Shown: positions 41,789 through 51,173, counted from the first letter of the stretch. The stretch: DNA of 52,548 nucleotides from an uncultured Bacteroidales bacterium (GCA_946060685.1 CAMGOT010000002.1:1-52548); one strand, 5' to 3'. Program-made: numbers and translations. Notes: generated from the sequence alone by a model not told the origin.

Positions 41789-44650
41789 TCATTTTTTACA
41801 TGAGCAAAGTTCCGGCTTGAGGAATTTAGCCGTAAAACCCTTGTCCTGAGCCGCCACCTCCTCTGGAGTACCCTGTGCCACCACCTGCCCACCGCCACGT
41901 CCGCCTTCCGGCCCGATGTCGATGATATGGTCGGCCACCTTCACCACATCAAGGTTATGCTCGATGACGATGACGGTATTGCCTTTTTCCACCAAACGCT
42001 GCAACACGCCGAGCAGGATGCGGATATCCTCAAAATGCAAGCCCGTGGTAGGCTCATCGAGGATAAACACGGTTCTGCCCGTGTCGCGCTTCGAGAGTTC
42101 CGTCGCCAACTTCACACGTTGGCTCTCGCCACCCGACAGCGTGGTGGACGATTGTCCGAGGCGTATATAGCCCAGTCCCACTTCCTGAAGGGTCTTGATT
42201 TTCTGGAGGATGACGGGTACATGCTCAAAGAACTCTACCGCCTGATTGATGGTCATATCCAGCACGTCGGCGATACTCTTCCCCTTATAGCGCACCTCCA
42301 GCGTTTCGCGGTTATAGCGCCGGCCACGGCAAGCCTCACATAACACATAGACATCGGGCAGGAAGTTCATTTCGATGGTCTTGTAGCCATTGCCCTTGCA
42401 CGTTTCGCAACGCCCGCCTTTGACATTGAAAGAAAAGCGCCCGGGCTTGTATGCCCGCATCTTCGATTCCGGCAAGGCAGAGAAGAGATTGCGGATGTCA
42501 TTGAATACACCCGTATAGGTGGCAGGATTGGAACGAGGCATACGCCCGATGGGGCTTTGGTCGACGGCCACCACCTTGTCGATATGCTCCAGACCTTCGA
42601 TGGAATCGTAGGAAAGCGGCTCGCGCAAAGAGCGGTAGAAGTGCTGGCTGAGGATAGGAAGCAGGGTGTCGTTGATTAGGGTCGACTTGCCGCTGCCGGA
42701 CACTCCCGTGACGCAGGTCAGTGTACCGAGGGGGAAACTAACGCTGATATTGCGCAAGTTGTTGCCCTTACACCCCTTCAGCGTGAGGAAGTTGCCGTTG
42801 CCCTTGCGCCGGACAGCAGGCACTTCGATGCTGTGGGTACCGTTCAGATAGCCGGAGGTCAGCGTGTCATGGCGCAGCATTTCCTGGGGTGTGCCTTGAA
42901 ACACCACTTCACCACCCTTGCGGCCTGCCCTCGGGCCGATGTCCACGATATAGTCGGCAGCCAGCATCATATCGCGGTCATGTTCTACGACGACGACCGT
43001 ATTTCCACCATCGCGCAGTTGCTTCAGACTGTCAATCAGACGGACATTGTCGCGTTGGTGCAGTCCGATGCTGGGCTCGTCAAGGATATAGAGTACATTC
43101 ACCAACTGCGATCCAATCTGAGTGGCAAGCCGAATGCGCTGGCTCTCACCGCCCGAAAGCGTCATCGTGGCACGCGACAGACTGAGATAGTCCAGTCCGA
43201 CATTCAGCAGAAAACGCAGTCGAGTGCGGATTTCCTTCAGTATCTCGGTGGCCACGGCACGCTCTCGCGTCTCCAATTTTTCCTCGATACCATCGAAGAA
43301 ATCATACAGTTCGCCCAAATCCATCGCGCTCAGTTCCCCGATATTCTTTCCCCCGAAACGATAGGACAAGGCTTCGCGGTTCAGACGGGTGCCATGGCAG
43401 TGCGGACAAGTCACTTCCTTCGAGAACTGCTCTGCCCAGCGTTGTGCGGCAGCCGACATCTCCACATCAGCCATCTGCTGCACATACTTCGCCAGGCCAT
43501 CGTAACTGACGTAATAGTCCTCGTCGGCTCCGGTGGCGGAGGCAGGAATCCGCACGGCCTCATTGCTGCCGTTGATAATCTCGTCGATCGCTTCCTCCGG
43601 CAATTCGCTCACGGGCGTGTCGCGGTCGGCATCATATTTCTGCAGCACAGCCTCGATTTTCCAGAATATCAGGTTGTTTCGCCATTTTCCCAAAGGTTCC
43701 ATAGCCCCTTCCCGAATGCTCTTTGAAGGGTCAGGACACACCTTCTGGATGTCCATGGCATGAAGAAATCCCAATCCCTTACATTTAGGACATGCCCCCA
43801 GCGTTGAGTTGAAGGAAAAGATATTGGGTGCAGGTTCGCGATAGGCGATTCCTGTGACGGGACACATGAGCCTTCGGCTGTAATAGCGTACTGCCTGCGT
43901 TTCCGCATCCAGGATAAGCAGCAGTCCGTCGCCCTGGTCGAGGGTTTTCGTCACGGATTGCTGCAAGCGTTCGCCATCCTTGGCGTGAACGCGGAGTTTG
44001 TCGATCACCACCTCTATATCGTGCGTCCTGTAGCGGTCCAGTTTCATCCCGCGTTCCACCATCTTCAGTTCTCCGTCCACACGCACGTGAATGAAGCCTT
44101 TGCGAAGTATCGTTTCGAACATTTCACGATAGTGACCCTTGCGATTCTGCACCAAAGGAGCCAGGAGATAGATGCGCCGGTCGGCATAGTCGCGCAAAAT
44201 CATGTCGACGATTTTCTCCTCCGTATATTTCACCATGCGCTCTCCGCTGAGGTAGGAGTAGGCTGTTCCTGCACGGGCAAAGAGCAATCGGAGGAAATCA
44301 TAGACTTCCGTGACGGTGCCCACCGTGGAGCGGGGATTCTTGTTGGTGGTCTTCTGCTCGATACTGATGACGGGCGAGAGTCCTGTGATCTTGTCCACAT
44401 CCGGCCGCTCCAAGTTTCCGAGAAAATTGCGGGCATAGGCGGAAAAGGTCTCGATATATCTGCGCTGTCCTTCGGCATACAAAGTGTCGAAGGCAAGACT
44501 GGACTTTCCACTGCCTGAGAGTCCGGTGATGACGGTGAGTTGTCGGCGTGGAAGTGTCACGTCGATGTTCTTGAGATTGTGAACGCGTGCGCCCCACACC
44601 TCAATGTTGCCGTAATTATGCGGGTTGTTATGCTTGTTGTCTTCTGCCAT
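41789..44650 (-). CDS. uvrA: Excinuclease ABC subunit A (953 aa)
   Basis: Two ABC ATPase halves: Walker [10 protein letters not shown] (43-51) and [12 protein letters not shown], signatures [17 protein letters not shown] and [16 protein letters not shown], and Walker B regions [13 protein letters not shown] and [13 protein letters not shown]. The damage-recognition zinc module [11 protein letters not shown]...[10 protein letters not shown] is present in the second half. In the first half the zinc ligands are incomplete: CPVTG stands where CPxCG is expected, though [10 protein letters not shown] is intact. I believe this is usual in Bacteroidota UvrA. It scans DNA for bulky damage and loads UvrB in nucleotide excision repair. 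Its length is normal. No repair gene is adjacent. Confidence 0.93.
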   Translation of the reverse strand: MAEDNKHNNPHNYGNIEVWGARVHNLKNIDVTLPRRQLTVITGLSGSGKSSLAFDTLYAEGQRRYIETFSAYARNFLGNLERPDVDKITGLSPVISIEQKTTNKNPRSTVGTVTEVYDFLRLLFARAGTAYSYLSGERMVKYTEEKIVDMILRDYADRRIYLLAPLVQNRKGHYREMFETILRKGFIHVRVDGELKMVERGMKLDRYRTHDIEVVIDKLRVHAKDGERLQQSVTKTLDQGDGLLLILDAETQAVRYYSRRLMCPVTGIAYREPAPNIFSFNSTLGACPKCKGLGFLHAMDIQKVCPDPSKSIREGAMEPLGKWRNNLIFWKIEAVLQKYDADRDTPVSELPEEAIDEIINGSNEAVRIPASATGADEDYYVSYDGLAKYVQQMADVEMSAAAQRWAEQFSKEVTCPHCHGTRLNREALSYRFGGKNIGELSAMDLGELYDFFDGIEEKLETRERAVATEILKEIRTRLRFLLNVGLDYLSLSRATMTLSGGESQRIRLATQIGSQLVNVLYILDEPSIGLHQRDNVRLIDSLKQLRDGGNTVVVVEHDRDMMLAADYIVDIGPRAGRKGGEVVFQGTPQEMLRHDTLTSGYLNGTHSIEVPAVRRKGNGNFLTLKGCKGNNLRNISVSFPLGTLTCVTGVSGSGKSTLINDTLLPILSQHFYRSLREPLSYDSIEGLEHIDKVVAVDQSPIGRMPRSNPATYTGVFNDIRNLFSALPESKMRAYKPGRFSFNVKGGRCETCKGNGYKTIEMNFLPDVYVLCEACRGRRYNRETLEVRYKGKSIADVLDMTINQAVEFFEHVPVILQKIKTLQEVGLGYIRLGQSSTTLSGGESQRVKLATELSKRDTGRTVFILDEPTTGLHFEDIRILLGVLQRLVEKGNTVIVIEHNLDVVKVADHIIDIGPEGGRGGGQVVAQGTPEEVAAQDKGFTAKFLKPELCSCKK

Positions 44651-44733
44651 GAGATATTCTGCTATGATGAAAAAAACAGCGTTTTCATCGTCGGCAAACA
44701 GGTGTTTGGAAATCAGAACACCCCTTAATAGCC

Positions 44734-45456
44734 TTACATGCCTCCACCTGTAGTCCCCTCCTTGTACCCTCGGAGCAGGTTGATGGTTTTCTTATAATTG
44801 TATTTCAGTCCGTCGGCACCTCTTGCATTGATGATGAGATAGTAGGCTCCATCTGGTGCCTGGTGTCCTCCCTTCCCGTTCATCGTCCCGTCCCATCCGT
44901 CGGCAGGGTCGTCCCATTCATAGAGCTTACGTCCGCTCCGGCTGAACACTGCGGCATGAAATTCCACGATACTCTCATAGCCCTCTTTCACCCTGAACAC
45001 ATCGTTGATGCCATCGCCATTTGGCGTGAAGGCATTCGGCACTTCCAGTTTGCTCTCCGCAATGTTGATGACAAAGGGCTCGTCCATCTCGTATTCCAGC
45101 GTATCGCCGTCGGCAGAGAACGTCACATAAAGGTTCACGTAGGATGTACCGCTTTTCAAAAAGCGGTATTCCGTGTTCTCCTCAAAGCGCGTCAGATAGG
45201 GTGTGGCACTGCCATCGGTCAGGAATCTCCACTCATAGCGTGCCTCATAGCGCCCCAGATGTTCGGGACGCGCCTCAAAACGAACGGCAAAGGGAGCACC
45301 TCCTGAATAACTGGTGGCATCCTCCACCTCCTGCCCATCCTCATCTATATATATCATTACGGGCGACACCGTGGGGTATTCCTCATCGTCCGCAGCCCGG
45401 AGGACGACAGACAACGAAGTCAAGAACAATAGCAACAGCAGACGTAGTTTTGACAT
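44734..45456 (-). CDS. T9SS type B cargo protein with CHU_C C-terminal domain (240 aa)
   Basis: Signal peptide (MSKLRLLLLLFLTSLSVVLRA), a PKD/Ig-like region (about 30-130, with FEARPEHLGRYEARYEWRF), then the gliding-motility/T9SS type B domain from about 138 to 235. The diagnostic VPNAFTPNGDGINDVFRV, VFSRSGRKLYEWDD, WDGT and APDGAYYLIINARG are all present. It is exported by the type IX system and anchored or released at the surface. This is evidence that the organism has a T9SS. It has an excellent promoter with a leader of only about 14 nt. The short size suggests a binding or structural cargo, not an enzyme. Confidence 0.88.
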   Translation of the reverse strand: MSKLRLLLLLFLTSLSVVLRAADDEEYPTVSPVMIYIDEDGQEVEDATSYSGGAPFAVRFEARPEHLGRYEARYEWRFLTDGSATPYLTRFEENTEYRFLKSGTSYVNLYVTFSADGDTLEYEMDEPFVINIAESKLEVPNAFTPNGDGINDVFRVKEGYESIVEFHAAVFSRSGRKLYEWDDPADGWDGTMNGKGGHQAPDGAYYLIINARGADGLKYNYKKTINLLRGYKEGTTGGGM

Positions 45457-45476
45457 AATTCATGGAATTTCGAACC

Positions 45477-45508
45477 GCAAAAGTACGACAATAACGACGA
45501 AATACAAA
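45477..45508 (-). promoter_or_regulatory. Promoter of the T9SS cargo gene
   Basis: Minus-strand TTTG (45505-45508), 19 bp, TACTTTTGC (45477-45485): a full consensus. It lies back to back with the tRNA promoter. Confidence 0.8.
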
Positions 45509-45525
45509 AAATATGGGGTCATTTC

Positions 45526-45557
45526 TTTGGTTTTAACATCCTATTTGCTAAATTTGC
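45526..45557 (+). promoter_or_regulatory. Promoter of tRNA-Leu
   Basis: TTTG (45526-45529), 19 bp, TAAATTTGC (45549-45557): a full consensus. The predicted start of transcription is at or just before the first base of the tRNA, so there is almost no 5' leader to trim. Confidence 0.75.
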
Positions 45558-45566
45558 ACCCAAAAT

Positions 45567-45647
45567 GCGCTTGTGGCGAAATGGTAGACGCGCCAGACTT
45601 AGGATCTGGTGTCTCGCGACGTAGGGGTTCGAGTCCCCTCAAGCGCA
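45567..45647 (+). tRNA. tRNA-Leu (anticodon TAG)
   Basis: Acceptor arms GCGCTTG and CAAGCGC pair perfectly. D-arm GCG...CGC, anticodon stem CCAGA/TCTGG with loop CTTAGGA (anticodon TAG, reading CUA and probably CUN), a 13-nt variable arm (class II) and T-arm AGGGG TTCGAGT CCCCT. The discriminator is A, as required for Leu. The CCA end is not encoded. Confidence 0.95.
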
Positions 45648-45658
45648 CGACTCCTGCG

Positions 45659-45700
45659 AGGTAACTGCCGGTTCTTCAAGTGCCCGCGGTTACCTTTTTT
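45659..45700 (+). terminator. Terminator after tRNA-Leu
   Basis: AGGTAAC (45659-45665) pairs with GTTACCT (45689-45695), with further weak pairing inside, and the second arm runs into TTTTTT. It ends the tRNA transcript about 50 nt past the mature 3' end. Confidence 0.8.
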
Positions 45701-45867
45701 CGTTTGACGAAAAGGGCTTCATAAAAAAGAGAAGCGGGCATCGCACGCCCCCCTGCCTGCCGTCCTCCCTTCTATGCAGGATATGAGATTTTCCCAATAG
45801 GACTTGCCGCACCTGCGACTCTCCGTTCTATTGGCCACCCTACCTTCCATACTATGACTTCCCGTCT

Positions 45868-47115
45868 ATGAATCAGAACAGTTTATATGAGGTTATGGCT
45901 CCCGTCGGTTCTCGCGAATGTCTGGCGGCAGCATTGAAAGCCGGTGCCGACTCGGTATACTTCGGTATCGAGGCACTCAATATGCGTGCCCATTCTGCCA
46001 GCCGCTTCACAAAGGCTGATTTGGCAGAGATTGCTGCCCAGTGCCGTGAACAAGGCGTGAAGACCTACCTTACCGTCAACACCATCATCTATGGTGAGGA
46101 TCTGGACCAGATGCGCGACATCTGCGATGCGGCCAAGGCGGCAGGCATCAGTGCCGTCATTGCCGCCGATGTGGCGGTTTTGGCCTATTGCAGAACGATA
46201 GGGCAGGAAGTACATCTCTCCACCCAACTGAACATCTCCAATGCCGAGGCTTTAAAGTTTTATGCCGAATATGCCGATGTGGTGGTGCTGGCTCGCGAGC
46301 TTCGCCTGCAGCAGGTGCGCGATATTGCCGACGTCATTGAACGGGAGAACATCTGTGGCCCCTCCGGCGAGCGGGTACGCATCGAGATGTTCTGTCATGG
46401 TGCCCTCTGCATGGCGGTGAGCGGAAAGTGCTATCTCTCGCTCGACAATGCCGGACGCTCGGCCAATCGTGGGGAGTGCATGCAAATTTGCAGGAGAGGA
46501 TATACCGTGCGCGATCGGGAGACGGGCATGGAACTCGACATTGACGGCAAGTACATCATGTCGCCCAAGGATTTGAAAACTATCGGTTTCATCGATAAAA
46601 TGATGCGCGCTGGCGTTACGGTCTTCAAGATTGAAGGGCGTGCGCGCAGCGCGGAATACGTTTACACCGTAGTGAAGTGCTATAAGGAGGCTATCGCCAG
46701 TGTGCTCGACGGAACATTCTCCAAGGAGAAGATAGCAGCTTGGGACGAGCGGCTGTCGCGCGTATTCAACCGCGGATTCTGGGACGGCTACTATCTGGGG
46801 CAGCGACTGGGCGAGTGGAGCCAGCAGTATGGCAGCAGTGCGACGGAGAAGAAGGTATATATCGGCAAGGGGCAGAAATACTTCTCGAAACTTGGTGTGG
46901 CAGAATTCTACATCGAAACGGGAGAATTCCGTCCCGGCGACCGCCTGCTCATCATCGGTCCTACCACAGGTGCTCTTTATGTAAGTCCTGAGAGCGTGCA
47001 TGCCGACAGCGGACCTGTGGAAGTGGCACGAAAGGGGATGCGCGTGGCCATTCCCGTCCCCGAAAAAGTGCGCCCCTCCGACAAGCTGTACAAACTCGTG
47101 CCCAGCGAGTTCTAA
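45868..47115 (+). CDS. U32 family peptidase-like protein, RlhA/TrhP type (415 aa)
   Basis: The U32 signature EMFCHGALCMAVSGKCYLS lies at 173-191, preceded by a TIM-barrel-like first part (APVGSRECLAAALKAGADSVYFG, QEVHLSTQLNISN). Conserved Cys at 176, 181, 188, 204 and 208 fit the metal or iron-sulfur site of this group. Although called peptidases, E. coli members act with prephenate or iron to hydroxylate tRNA U34 (TrhP/YegQ) or 23S rRNA C2501 (RlhA). The KFEGR-type KIEGRARSAEYVYTVVKCY helps define the family. RNA hydroxylation is therefore the likely role; which RNA cannot be told. The ribF gene follows after 26 nt, so they are probably co-transcribed. Confidence 0.87.
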   Translation: MNQNSLYEVMAPVGSRECLAAALKAGADSVYFGIEALNMRAHSASRFTKADLAEIAAQCREQGVKTYLTVNTIIYGEDLDQMRDICDAAKAAGISAVIAADVAVLAYCRTIGQEVHLSTQLNISNAEALKFYAEYADVVVLARELRLQQVRDIADVIERENICGPSGERVRIEMFCHGALCMAVSGKCYLSLDNAGRSANRGECMQICRRGYTVRDRETGMELDIDGKYIMSPKDLKTIGFIDKMMRAGVTVFKIEGRARSAEYVYTVVKCYKEAIASVLDGTFSKEKIAAWDERLSRVFNRGFWDGYYLGQRLGEWSQQYGSSATEKKVYIGKGQKYFSKLGVAEFYIETGEFRPGDRLLIIGPTTGALYVSPESVHADSGPVEVARKGMRVAIPVPEKVRPSDKLYKLVPSEF

Positions 47116-47141
47116 CATGAAAAATTTACTATACCATAAAC

Positions 47142-48059
47142 ATGAAACGAGTAGCAACCATCGGATTCTTTGATGGTGTCCACCGAGGGCATCAGTATCT
47201 CTGCCAGCAGTTGCGTGAGGTGGCAGGCGAGGAAGGAACAGCCATTATCCTGACCTTTGCCAAGCATCCGCAGCGTGTGCTCGGACGGCAGGACCCTCCT
47301 CCATTACTCACGACGAAGGACGAGAAAATGCGTCTCCTTCGCGGACTATGCCAAATCAACCAGATTGAAGTGCTGGAATTTGACCAGCGGATGGCAGGAC
47401 TGACGGCAGAAGACTTCATGAACCATTATCTTCACAGCACCTTTGGTGTCACCCATTTGCTCGTGGGCTACGACCATCACTTCGGCCGTCCGCGTTGGGG
47501 GGAAGGTATTGAGAACTATTGCGAATACGGCAAGGAGACTGGTATTGAGGTGGTGTCGGCACGACAATTACCGGAAATCAAGATTTCTTCTTCCAAAATC
47601 CGCAGGATGATTGCTGCGGGCGAGATGGAAGAGGCCAACAATTTGCTCGGGCACACCTATTTGCTCGGTGGAACCGTGGTAAAAGGCCAAAAGTTGGGAC
47701 GCAAGTTTGGCATCCCCACAGCCAATCTGGCGGTAGGCGATGCCTTGAAGATGATTCCCGCTACGGGTGTCTACGTCACGACAGTGAAAGCTGACGGACA
47801 GTTGTATCAGGCGGTGACGAACATCGGCAAGTGCCCGACGCTGAAGAAGGGCGACACTATCTCCATAGAATCGCACATCCTCGACCCCTCTTGTCCTAAC
47901 CTCTATGAGAAAGCGGTAGAGGTGTATTTCCATAAGCGGTTGCGGGATGAAGTGGCATTCGATGACCCGGAGGCATTGCTGGAGCAGGTGAATGCCGATG
48001 CCGAAGTGGCACAGGAGTATCATCGAGAGCATCCCTTTACGCCCGATATGGCTTTATAG
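47142..48059 (+). CDS. ribF: Bifunctional riboflavin kinase/FAD synthetase (305 aa)
   Basis: FAD synthetase N-domain: nucleotidyltransferase motif GFFDGVHRGH (8-17), VGYDHHFGRPRWG (108-120) and the SSSKIR motif (149-154). Riboflavin kinase C-domain from about 172: GTVVKGQKLGRKFGIPTANL with the conserved PTAN, and SHILD plus a closing helix with RLRDEVAFDDPEALLEQ. It phosphorylates riboflavin to FMN and adenylates it to FAD in the cytoplasm. The length is normal. The gene follows the U32 gene after 26 nt; FMN/FAD supply has no obvious link to U32. Confidence 0.95.
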   Translation: MKRVATIGFFDGVHRGHQYLCQQLREVAGEEGTAIILTFAKHPQRVLGRQDPPPLLTTKDEKMRLLRGLCQINQIEVLEFDQRMAGLTAEDFMNHYLHSTFGVTHLLVGYDHHFGRPRWGEGIENYCEYGKETGIEVVSARQLPEIKISSSKIRRMIAAGEMEEANNLLGHTYLLGGTVVKGQKLGRKFGIPTANLAVGDALKMIPATGVYVTTVKADGQLYQAVTNIGKCPTLKKGDTISIESHILDPSCPNLYEKAVEVYFHKRLRDEVAFDDPEALLEQVNADAEVAQEYHREHPFTPDMAL

Positions 48060-48169
48060 CACAAAAAGGACTTTCGGCAAAAGAGCAGGGAGCTGCGGTT
48101 GACTGCCAGTTGCAGGCCTCACTGCCCTCCTCTCCTTGCATGCCATAAAATCCTGTATTCCCACCCGTG

Positions 48170-48220
48170 AAATCCGTCGTTCTTCTGCTCTCAATGAGAT
48201 TGTGGAAAAACGACGGATTT
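48170..48220. repeat. Inverted repeat before the CPBP gene
   Basis: AAATCCGTCGTT (48170-48181) and AACGACGGATTT (48209-48220) are perfectly complementary, with a 27-nt loop. It may end the ribF transcript (no T-run) or regulate the CPBP gene that starts 41 nt later. The half-site AAATCCGTCGTT also occurs once in the spacer near 6096. Confidence 0.6.
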
Positions 48221-48261
48221 ATCGTATACTTTTATCACGAACCTTGTAAGACAGATTTTTT

Positions 48262-49065
48262 ATGAAAGATTTATGGACCACCGTAAAGGTGCTTCTTCTT
48301 TTCTTCCTTTCCCAAATGCTGGGAATTGTCGGCACCTTTCTCATTATGGCATTCCGGCCAGGATTTGACATAGCCGGCCCCGATGCCTTCGACAAACTTC
48401 GGGCAGATATGGATCCTGTGCTGTATGGCATGGTGAGTCTTGTCTGTACGCTTCTGCTCATCTGGCTCCTTTGCGCCACACGTCTGACCAGCCCCCGTCC
48501 GTTGCGATCGTTTGCCAAGGGTATGCCCAAAGGGTGGGGATGGAGTATTGTGGGTTTTATGCTGGTATCATTCGGCCTAAGCATGATACTCGACCCCTTT
48601 TCATTGGAAAATGAGGAAGTGATGCAGACTTTGCTGGCAATGAAGGGCAATCTGTGGTGCGCATTGCTGCTGGTTGTTGCAGGTCCTGTGGTGGAAGAAC
48701 TGATATTCCGCGATTGCATCACTCGTGTGCTGCATCGCAGTGGCACCATCCTCGCCGTCGTGTGCAGTGCCTTCGCCTTTGCCGTCATCCATGGCAACTT
48801 GATGCAAGGCATTCCCGCCTTTTTCATGGGAGTCGTACTTGCCCTGCTGTATCTCCATACGGGCGACGTGCGCCTCTGCATACCTGCCCACATATGCAAT
48901 AACCTCACGAGCTATCTGCAGATGTACCTCGATGCAGATTCCCGGTTCCTTTCGTCGTGGTCCGATTCCATACTTATCATTGCGGGTGTTCTGCTCCTTG
49001 CAGCAGGCGGCTTCACGCTCTATGCCTTCCTGCATCCGGAAAAGCCCTTGCAGAACAAAATATAA
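48262..49065 (+). CDS. CPBP family intramembrane glutamic endopeptidase (267 aa)
   Basis: About eight membrane helices with the three CPBP/Abi motifs: EELIFR (145-150), AFAFAVIHGN with His177, and PAHICNN with His210 and Asn213. These residues line the active site of Rce1-type glutamic proteases. Bacterial members process membrane peptides, affect bacteriocin immunity or tune signalling. The substrate is unknown. It follows ribF after about 200 nt with an inverted repeat between, so it may have its own promoter. The gene is complete. Confidence 0.9.
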   Translation: MKDLWTTVKVLLLFFLSQMLGIVGTFLIMAFRPGFDIAGPDAFDKLRADMDPVLYGMVSLVCTLLLIWLLCATRLTSPRPLRSFAKGMPKGWGWSIVGFMLVSFGLSMILDPFSLENEEVMQTLLAMKGNLWCALLLVVAGPVVEELIFRDCITRVLHRSGTILAVVCSAFAFAVIHGNLMQGIPAFFMGVVLALLYLHTGDVRLCIPAHICNNLTSYLQMYLDADSRFLSSWSDSILIIAGVLLLAAGGFTLYAFLHPEKPLQNKI

Positions 49066-49118
49066 ACCCTTCCCCCCTCCTCCTCCTCCTTAAATCTTTT
49101 CTTGCCAAATGCCTGCTT
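49066..49118 (+). repeat. Pyrimidine-rich tract
   Basis: After the CPBP stop the sequence reads CCCTTCCCCCCTCCTCCTCCTCCTT (six C plus four CTC/TCC repeats). This simple tract lies in front of the tiny reading frame below and could change length. Confidence 0.6.
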
Positions 49119-49274
49119 ATGGCAGGCTGCATCGGAGCCTTACAAGGTGAGGCACAGACAGTCCCTGAAATCCACATCCCCGACACCTATCATCCCTCGG
49201 GGAAGAAAATTTATCACAAAGGATGGAATGCCGACATTGCCGACGTGAGGATGCCGGAAATCATGGTCAAATAG
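49119..49274 (+). CDS. Possible tiny secreted protein (about 51 aa)
   Basis: The frame reads an uninterrupted signal-like segment (LKSFLAKCLLMAGCIGALQGEAQ) and then TVPEIHIPDTYHPSGKKIYHKGWNA and an end at TAG. ATG at 49119 is the first Met close to the hydrophobic stretch, but the basic SFLAK part before it looks like the true n-region, so initiation could be at a non-ATG codon or after a frameshift in the pyrimidine tract. No family is recognised. It follows CPBP by 53 nt, which could indicate a peptide processed by that protease, but this is conjecture. Confidence 0.35.
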   Translation: MAGCIGALQGEAQTVPEIHIPDTYHPSGKKIYHKGWNADIADVRMPEIMVK

Positions 49275-49280
49275 TCCTGC

Positions 49281-49335
49281 GTCAAAGAAAACAGCATTGG
49301 GGCTCCTGCGGTATGTTTCGCAAGAGCCCCAATGG
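49281..49335 (-). terminator. Terminator of the acyltransferase gene
   Basis: GCATTGGGGCTC (49294-49305) pairs with GAGCCCCAATGGC (49324-49335) plus inner TGCG/CGCA. On the minus strand it is followed by TGTTTTCTTTG. It is 43 nt past the stop at 49378 and may also stop plus-strand transcripts. Confidence 0.78.
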
Positions 49336-49377
49336 CAATTAGACACGGGCGGACCAATCCGGCATGGCATCTCCTCA

Positions 49378-50448
49378 TCATATCTTCACAAACACCTGAT
49401 GCCTGTACATCCACCGGAGGATGAAAAAGAGGATGAGGAAGTTGCCGAACGTCAGCCAAGTATCGTACTGACAGCCCAATATCGGCTGAAGACCGTAACT
49501 GACGCTATGCACGATGGAACGGAAACTGACCACCTCACCCAACATATACGCCACGATGGAGTTCATGCCATAGAACTTCAGCCATTCCAGCCCACGATGA
49601 TGCCCCAGGACATCTATCCACCCATAAAAGGCTGCCATGAGCAGAAAACAGTAGCCGGCGGAGAGAAGCGTCATGCTGCACGTCCAGATGCGTTTGATGA
49701 TGGGCATGTGAAATCCCCACAGCCATCCTGCGAGCACCAGGGCAATGCCCACGAGAGCCAGTGTCAGACACATCCGGCCACGATGCTTCCCCTGCCGGAT
49801 CATCTGTCCTGCCACCGCTCCCAGCGTCACAGTGACGCCAAAGGTGAGGCTGGGCAGCACCCAGGCATAAGTGGGATCCCCCTGGAAGCGTCCGAGAATC
49901 ATGCCGTCGATGCGGCATGCCAGGTTGCCCTCCAAGGTGAAGTCGCCCCAGAGCGTCATAGGGATGGCATATCCCAGGAGCAGGAGCAGTATGCCCAGGA
50001 TTTGCCCCCGCCAGCTGAAATGGAGCAGGAGGATAGCGGCAATGAGATAGCCCGTGGCGATAGCCTGCAAGGTGTTGGTATAAATGTAGATGGCAGAGCA
50101 GTTGAGCCCCAGCAAGTTGCCCTGTACCACCATGCCCAGCAGGAAAAGAATGACAAAACGTCGCAACACCTTCCTGTAGGCTGCTGATTTAGGGGCTTCG
50201 CCACGCAGGAAGCGCGAAAAGGCAAATGGCATGGAGATGCCGCTCATGAAGAGGAAGAGCGGCATGACGAGATCCCAAAAGCGGAAGCCCTCCCACACTT
50301 CATGATCGAAATGATAGAGCAGCGCAGAAGCGACGGGCGAATCGATATGGGAGAGGAACTGCAAGAGAACGGGCTGGAAGAATACGAGAAGGAAAAGGTC
50401 GAATCCGCGCAGGACATCGAGCGAAGACAGGCGTTGCTGGGGCTTCAT
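49378..50448 (-). CDS. DUF5009/HGSNAT-like membrane acyltransferase (356 aa)
   Basis: The ORF is open to 50763, but the family start is MKPQQRLSSLDVLRGFDLFLLVF (ATG at 50446-50448); the upstream codons include a tandem repeat and look non-coding. About ten membrane helices. The motif SLDVLRGFDL in helix 1, DLVMPLFLFMSGISMPFAFSRF, and YGMNSIVAYMLGEVV near the end place it in the heparan-alpha-glucosaminide N-acetyltransferase-like family (COG4299/DUF5009). Members in Bacteroidota often sit in polysaccharide-utilisation loci and may acetylate sugars across the inner membrane. A SusC-like receptor lies nearby but on the other strand. The catalytic His is not assigned. Confidence 0.83.
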   Translation of the reverse strand: MKPQQRLSSLDVLRGFDLFLLVFFQPVLLQFLSHIDSPVASALLYHFDHEVWEGFRFWDLVMPLFLFMSGISMPFAFSRFLRGEAPKSAAYRKVLRRFVILFLLGMVVQGNLLGLNCSAIYIYTNTLQAIATGYLIAAILLLHFSWRGQILGILLLLLGYAIPMTLWGDFTLEGNLACRIDGMILGRFQGDPTYAWVLPSLTFGVTVTLGAVAGQMIRQGKHRGRMCLTLALVGIALVLAGWLWGFHMPIIKRIWTCSMTLLSAGYCFLLMAAFYGWIDVLGHHRGLEWLKFYGMNSIVAYMLGEVVSFRSIVHSVSYGLQPILGCQYDTWLTFGNFLILFFILRWMYRHQVFVKI

Positions 50449-50470
50449 GGAAAAATGGAGAATGGATAAG

Positions 50471-50508
50471 GAGTGAAATGGAAAATGAGTGAAATGGAAA
50501 ATGAGTGA
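50471..50508. repeat. 16-bp tandem repeat
   Basis: GAGTGAAATGGAAAAT occurs twice in tandem (50471-50486, 50487-50502), followed by GAGTGA. It lies 25-60 bp upstream of the acyltransferase ATG. Confidence 0.85.
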
Positions 50509-50790
50509 TAGGCAGAACATGCTTTTGGGCCTATGGATATTCCACCGGCTACTGATGTGGTCCATCGAATTTCGGGGGCAAAGGTAAAGATTATAATTGA
50601 TATAGAACGAAATGGCACTGTAAAAAAGCATAACGATGCCGCGGGATTTTTTGAGGAACCAGCAGGGCTGGCACTGGTGTGCAAGAATTGCCAGTGACAC
50701 CGAAGCCTGTGAAAAACAATCACTTTGGGACTTGAATAGAGCAAAAAACGCGCAAAGTGTCACTTAATTGTGTAAATTTTGTAATATTTA

Positions 50791-50822
50791 TTTGCCCCTA
50801 TTGGCTAAACCCTTAATTTTGC
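50791..50822 (+). promoter_or_regulatory. Promoter of the SusC-like receptor
   Basis: TTTG (50791-50794), 19 bp, TAATTTTGC (50814-50822): a full consensus. Transcription should start near 50828, which leaves a leader of about 345 nt before the receptor ATG. Confidence 0.75.
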
Positions 50823-50828
50823 ACAACA

Positions 50829-51173
50829 TAGCGTAATCTTCTATAAAGAGAAGATGGGTTCCGACGCGAAAAAAGGAGCAGTCGAAGTGGTTCTGATGCG
50901 AATCAGTAGCCGCAGGTGCGGAATTAGACCTACGCTATCATCATCCCCGCCAGGGGGAGGTACGCTTGCCAGGCGCAGCGGGTCTGCGTCGGGAGATTTT
51001 GCGCAGAGTACAGCCAAGGGGCATGTCCGGTGCAACAAGACAATAGCCCCCCTCTGGTACTGCAGATCTGAAAAAACTAAACAGAACGGACTTACTGAAC
51101 TGGTGAAAATACAGATTTAGGAGTAGTTCAAGTCAACATCAGCATAAAGCACAACAAGCAAAACAGGTATACT
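50829..51173 (+). other. Long untranslated leader of the SusC-like gene
   Basis: About 345 nt without an ORF of known type (50854..51120 gives 88 aa of low complexity). The GC-rich centre (about 50940-51000) contains CCCCGCCAGGGGG and CTTGCCAGGCGCAGC, which can form local hairpins. No TPP, cobalamin, SAM or other riboswitch core was recognised. It is a candidate regulatory leader. Confidence 0.5.

Noticed and set aside
49378-50763. Start of the acyltransferase at 50763
   Set aside because: The first 105 codons include a 16-bp tandem repeat and lack family similarity, whereas MKPQQRLSSLDVLRG is the usual N-terminus.
50829-51173. Known riboswitch in the SusC leader
   Set aside because: I looked for cobalamin, TPP, SAM and purine core motifs and did not find a convincing one.
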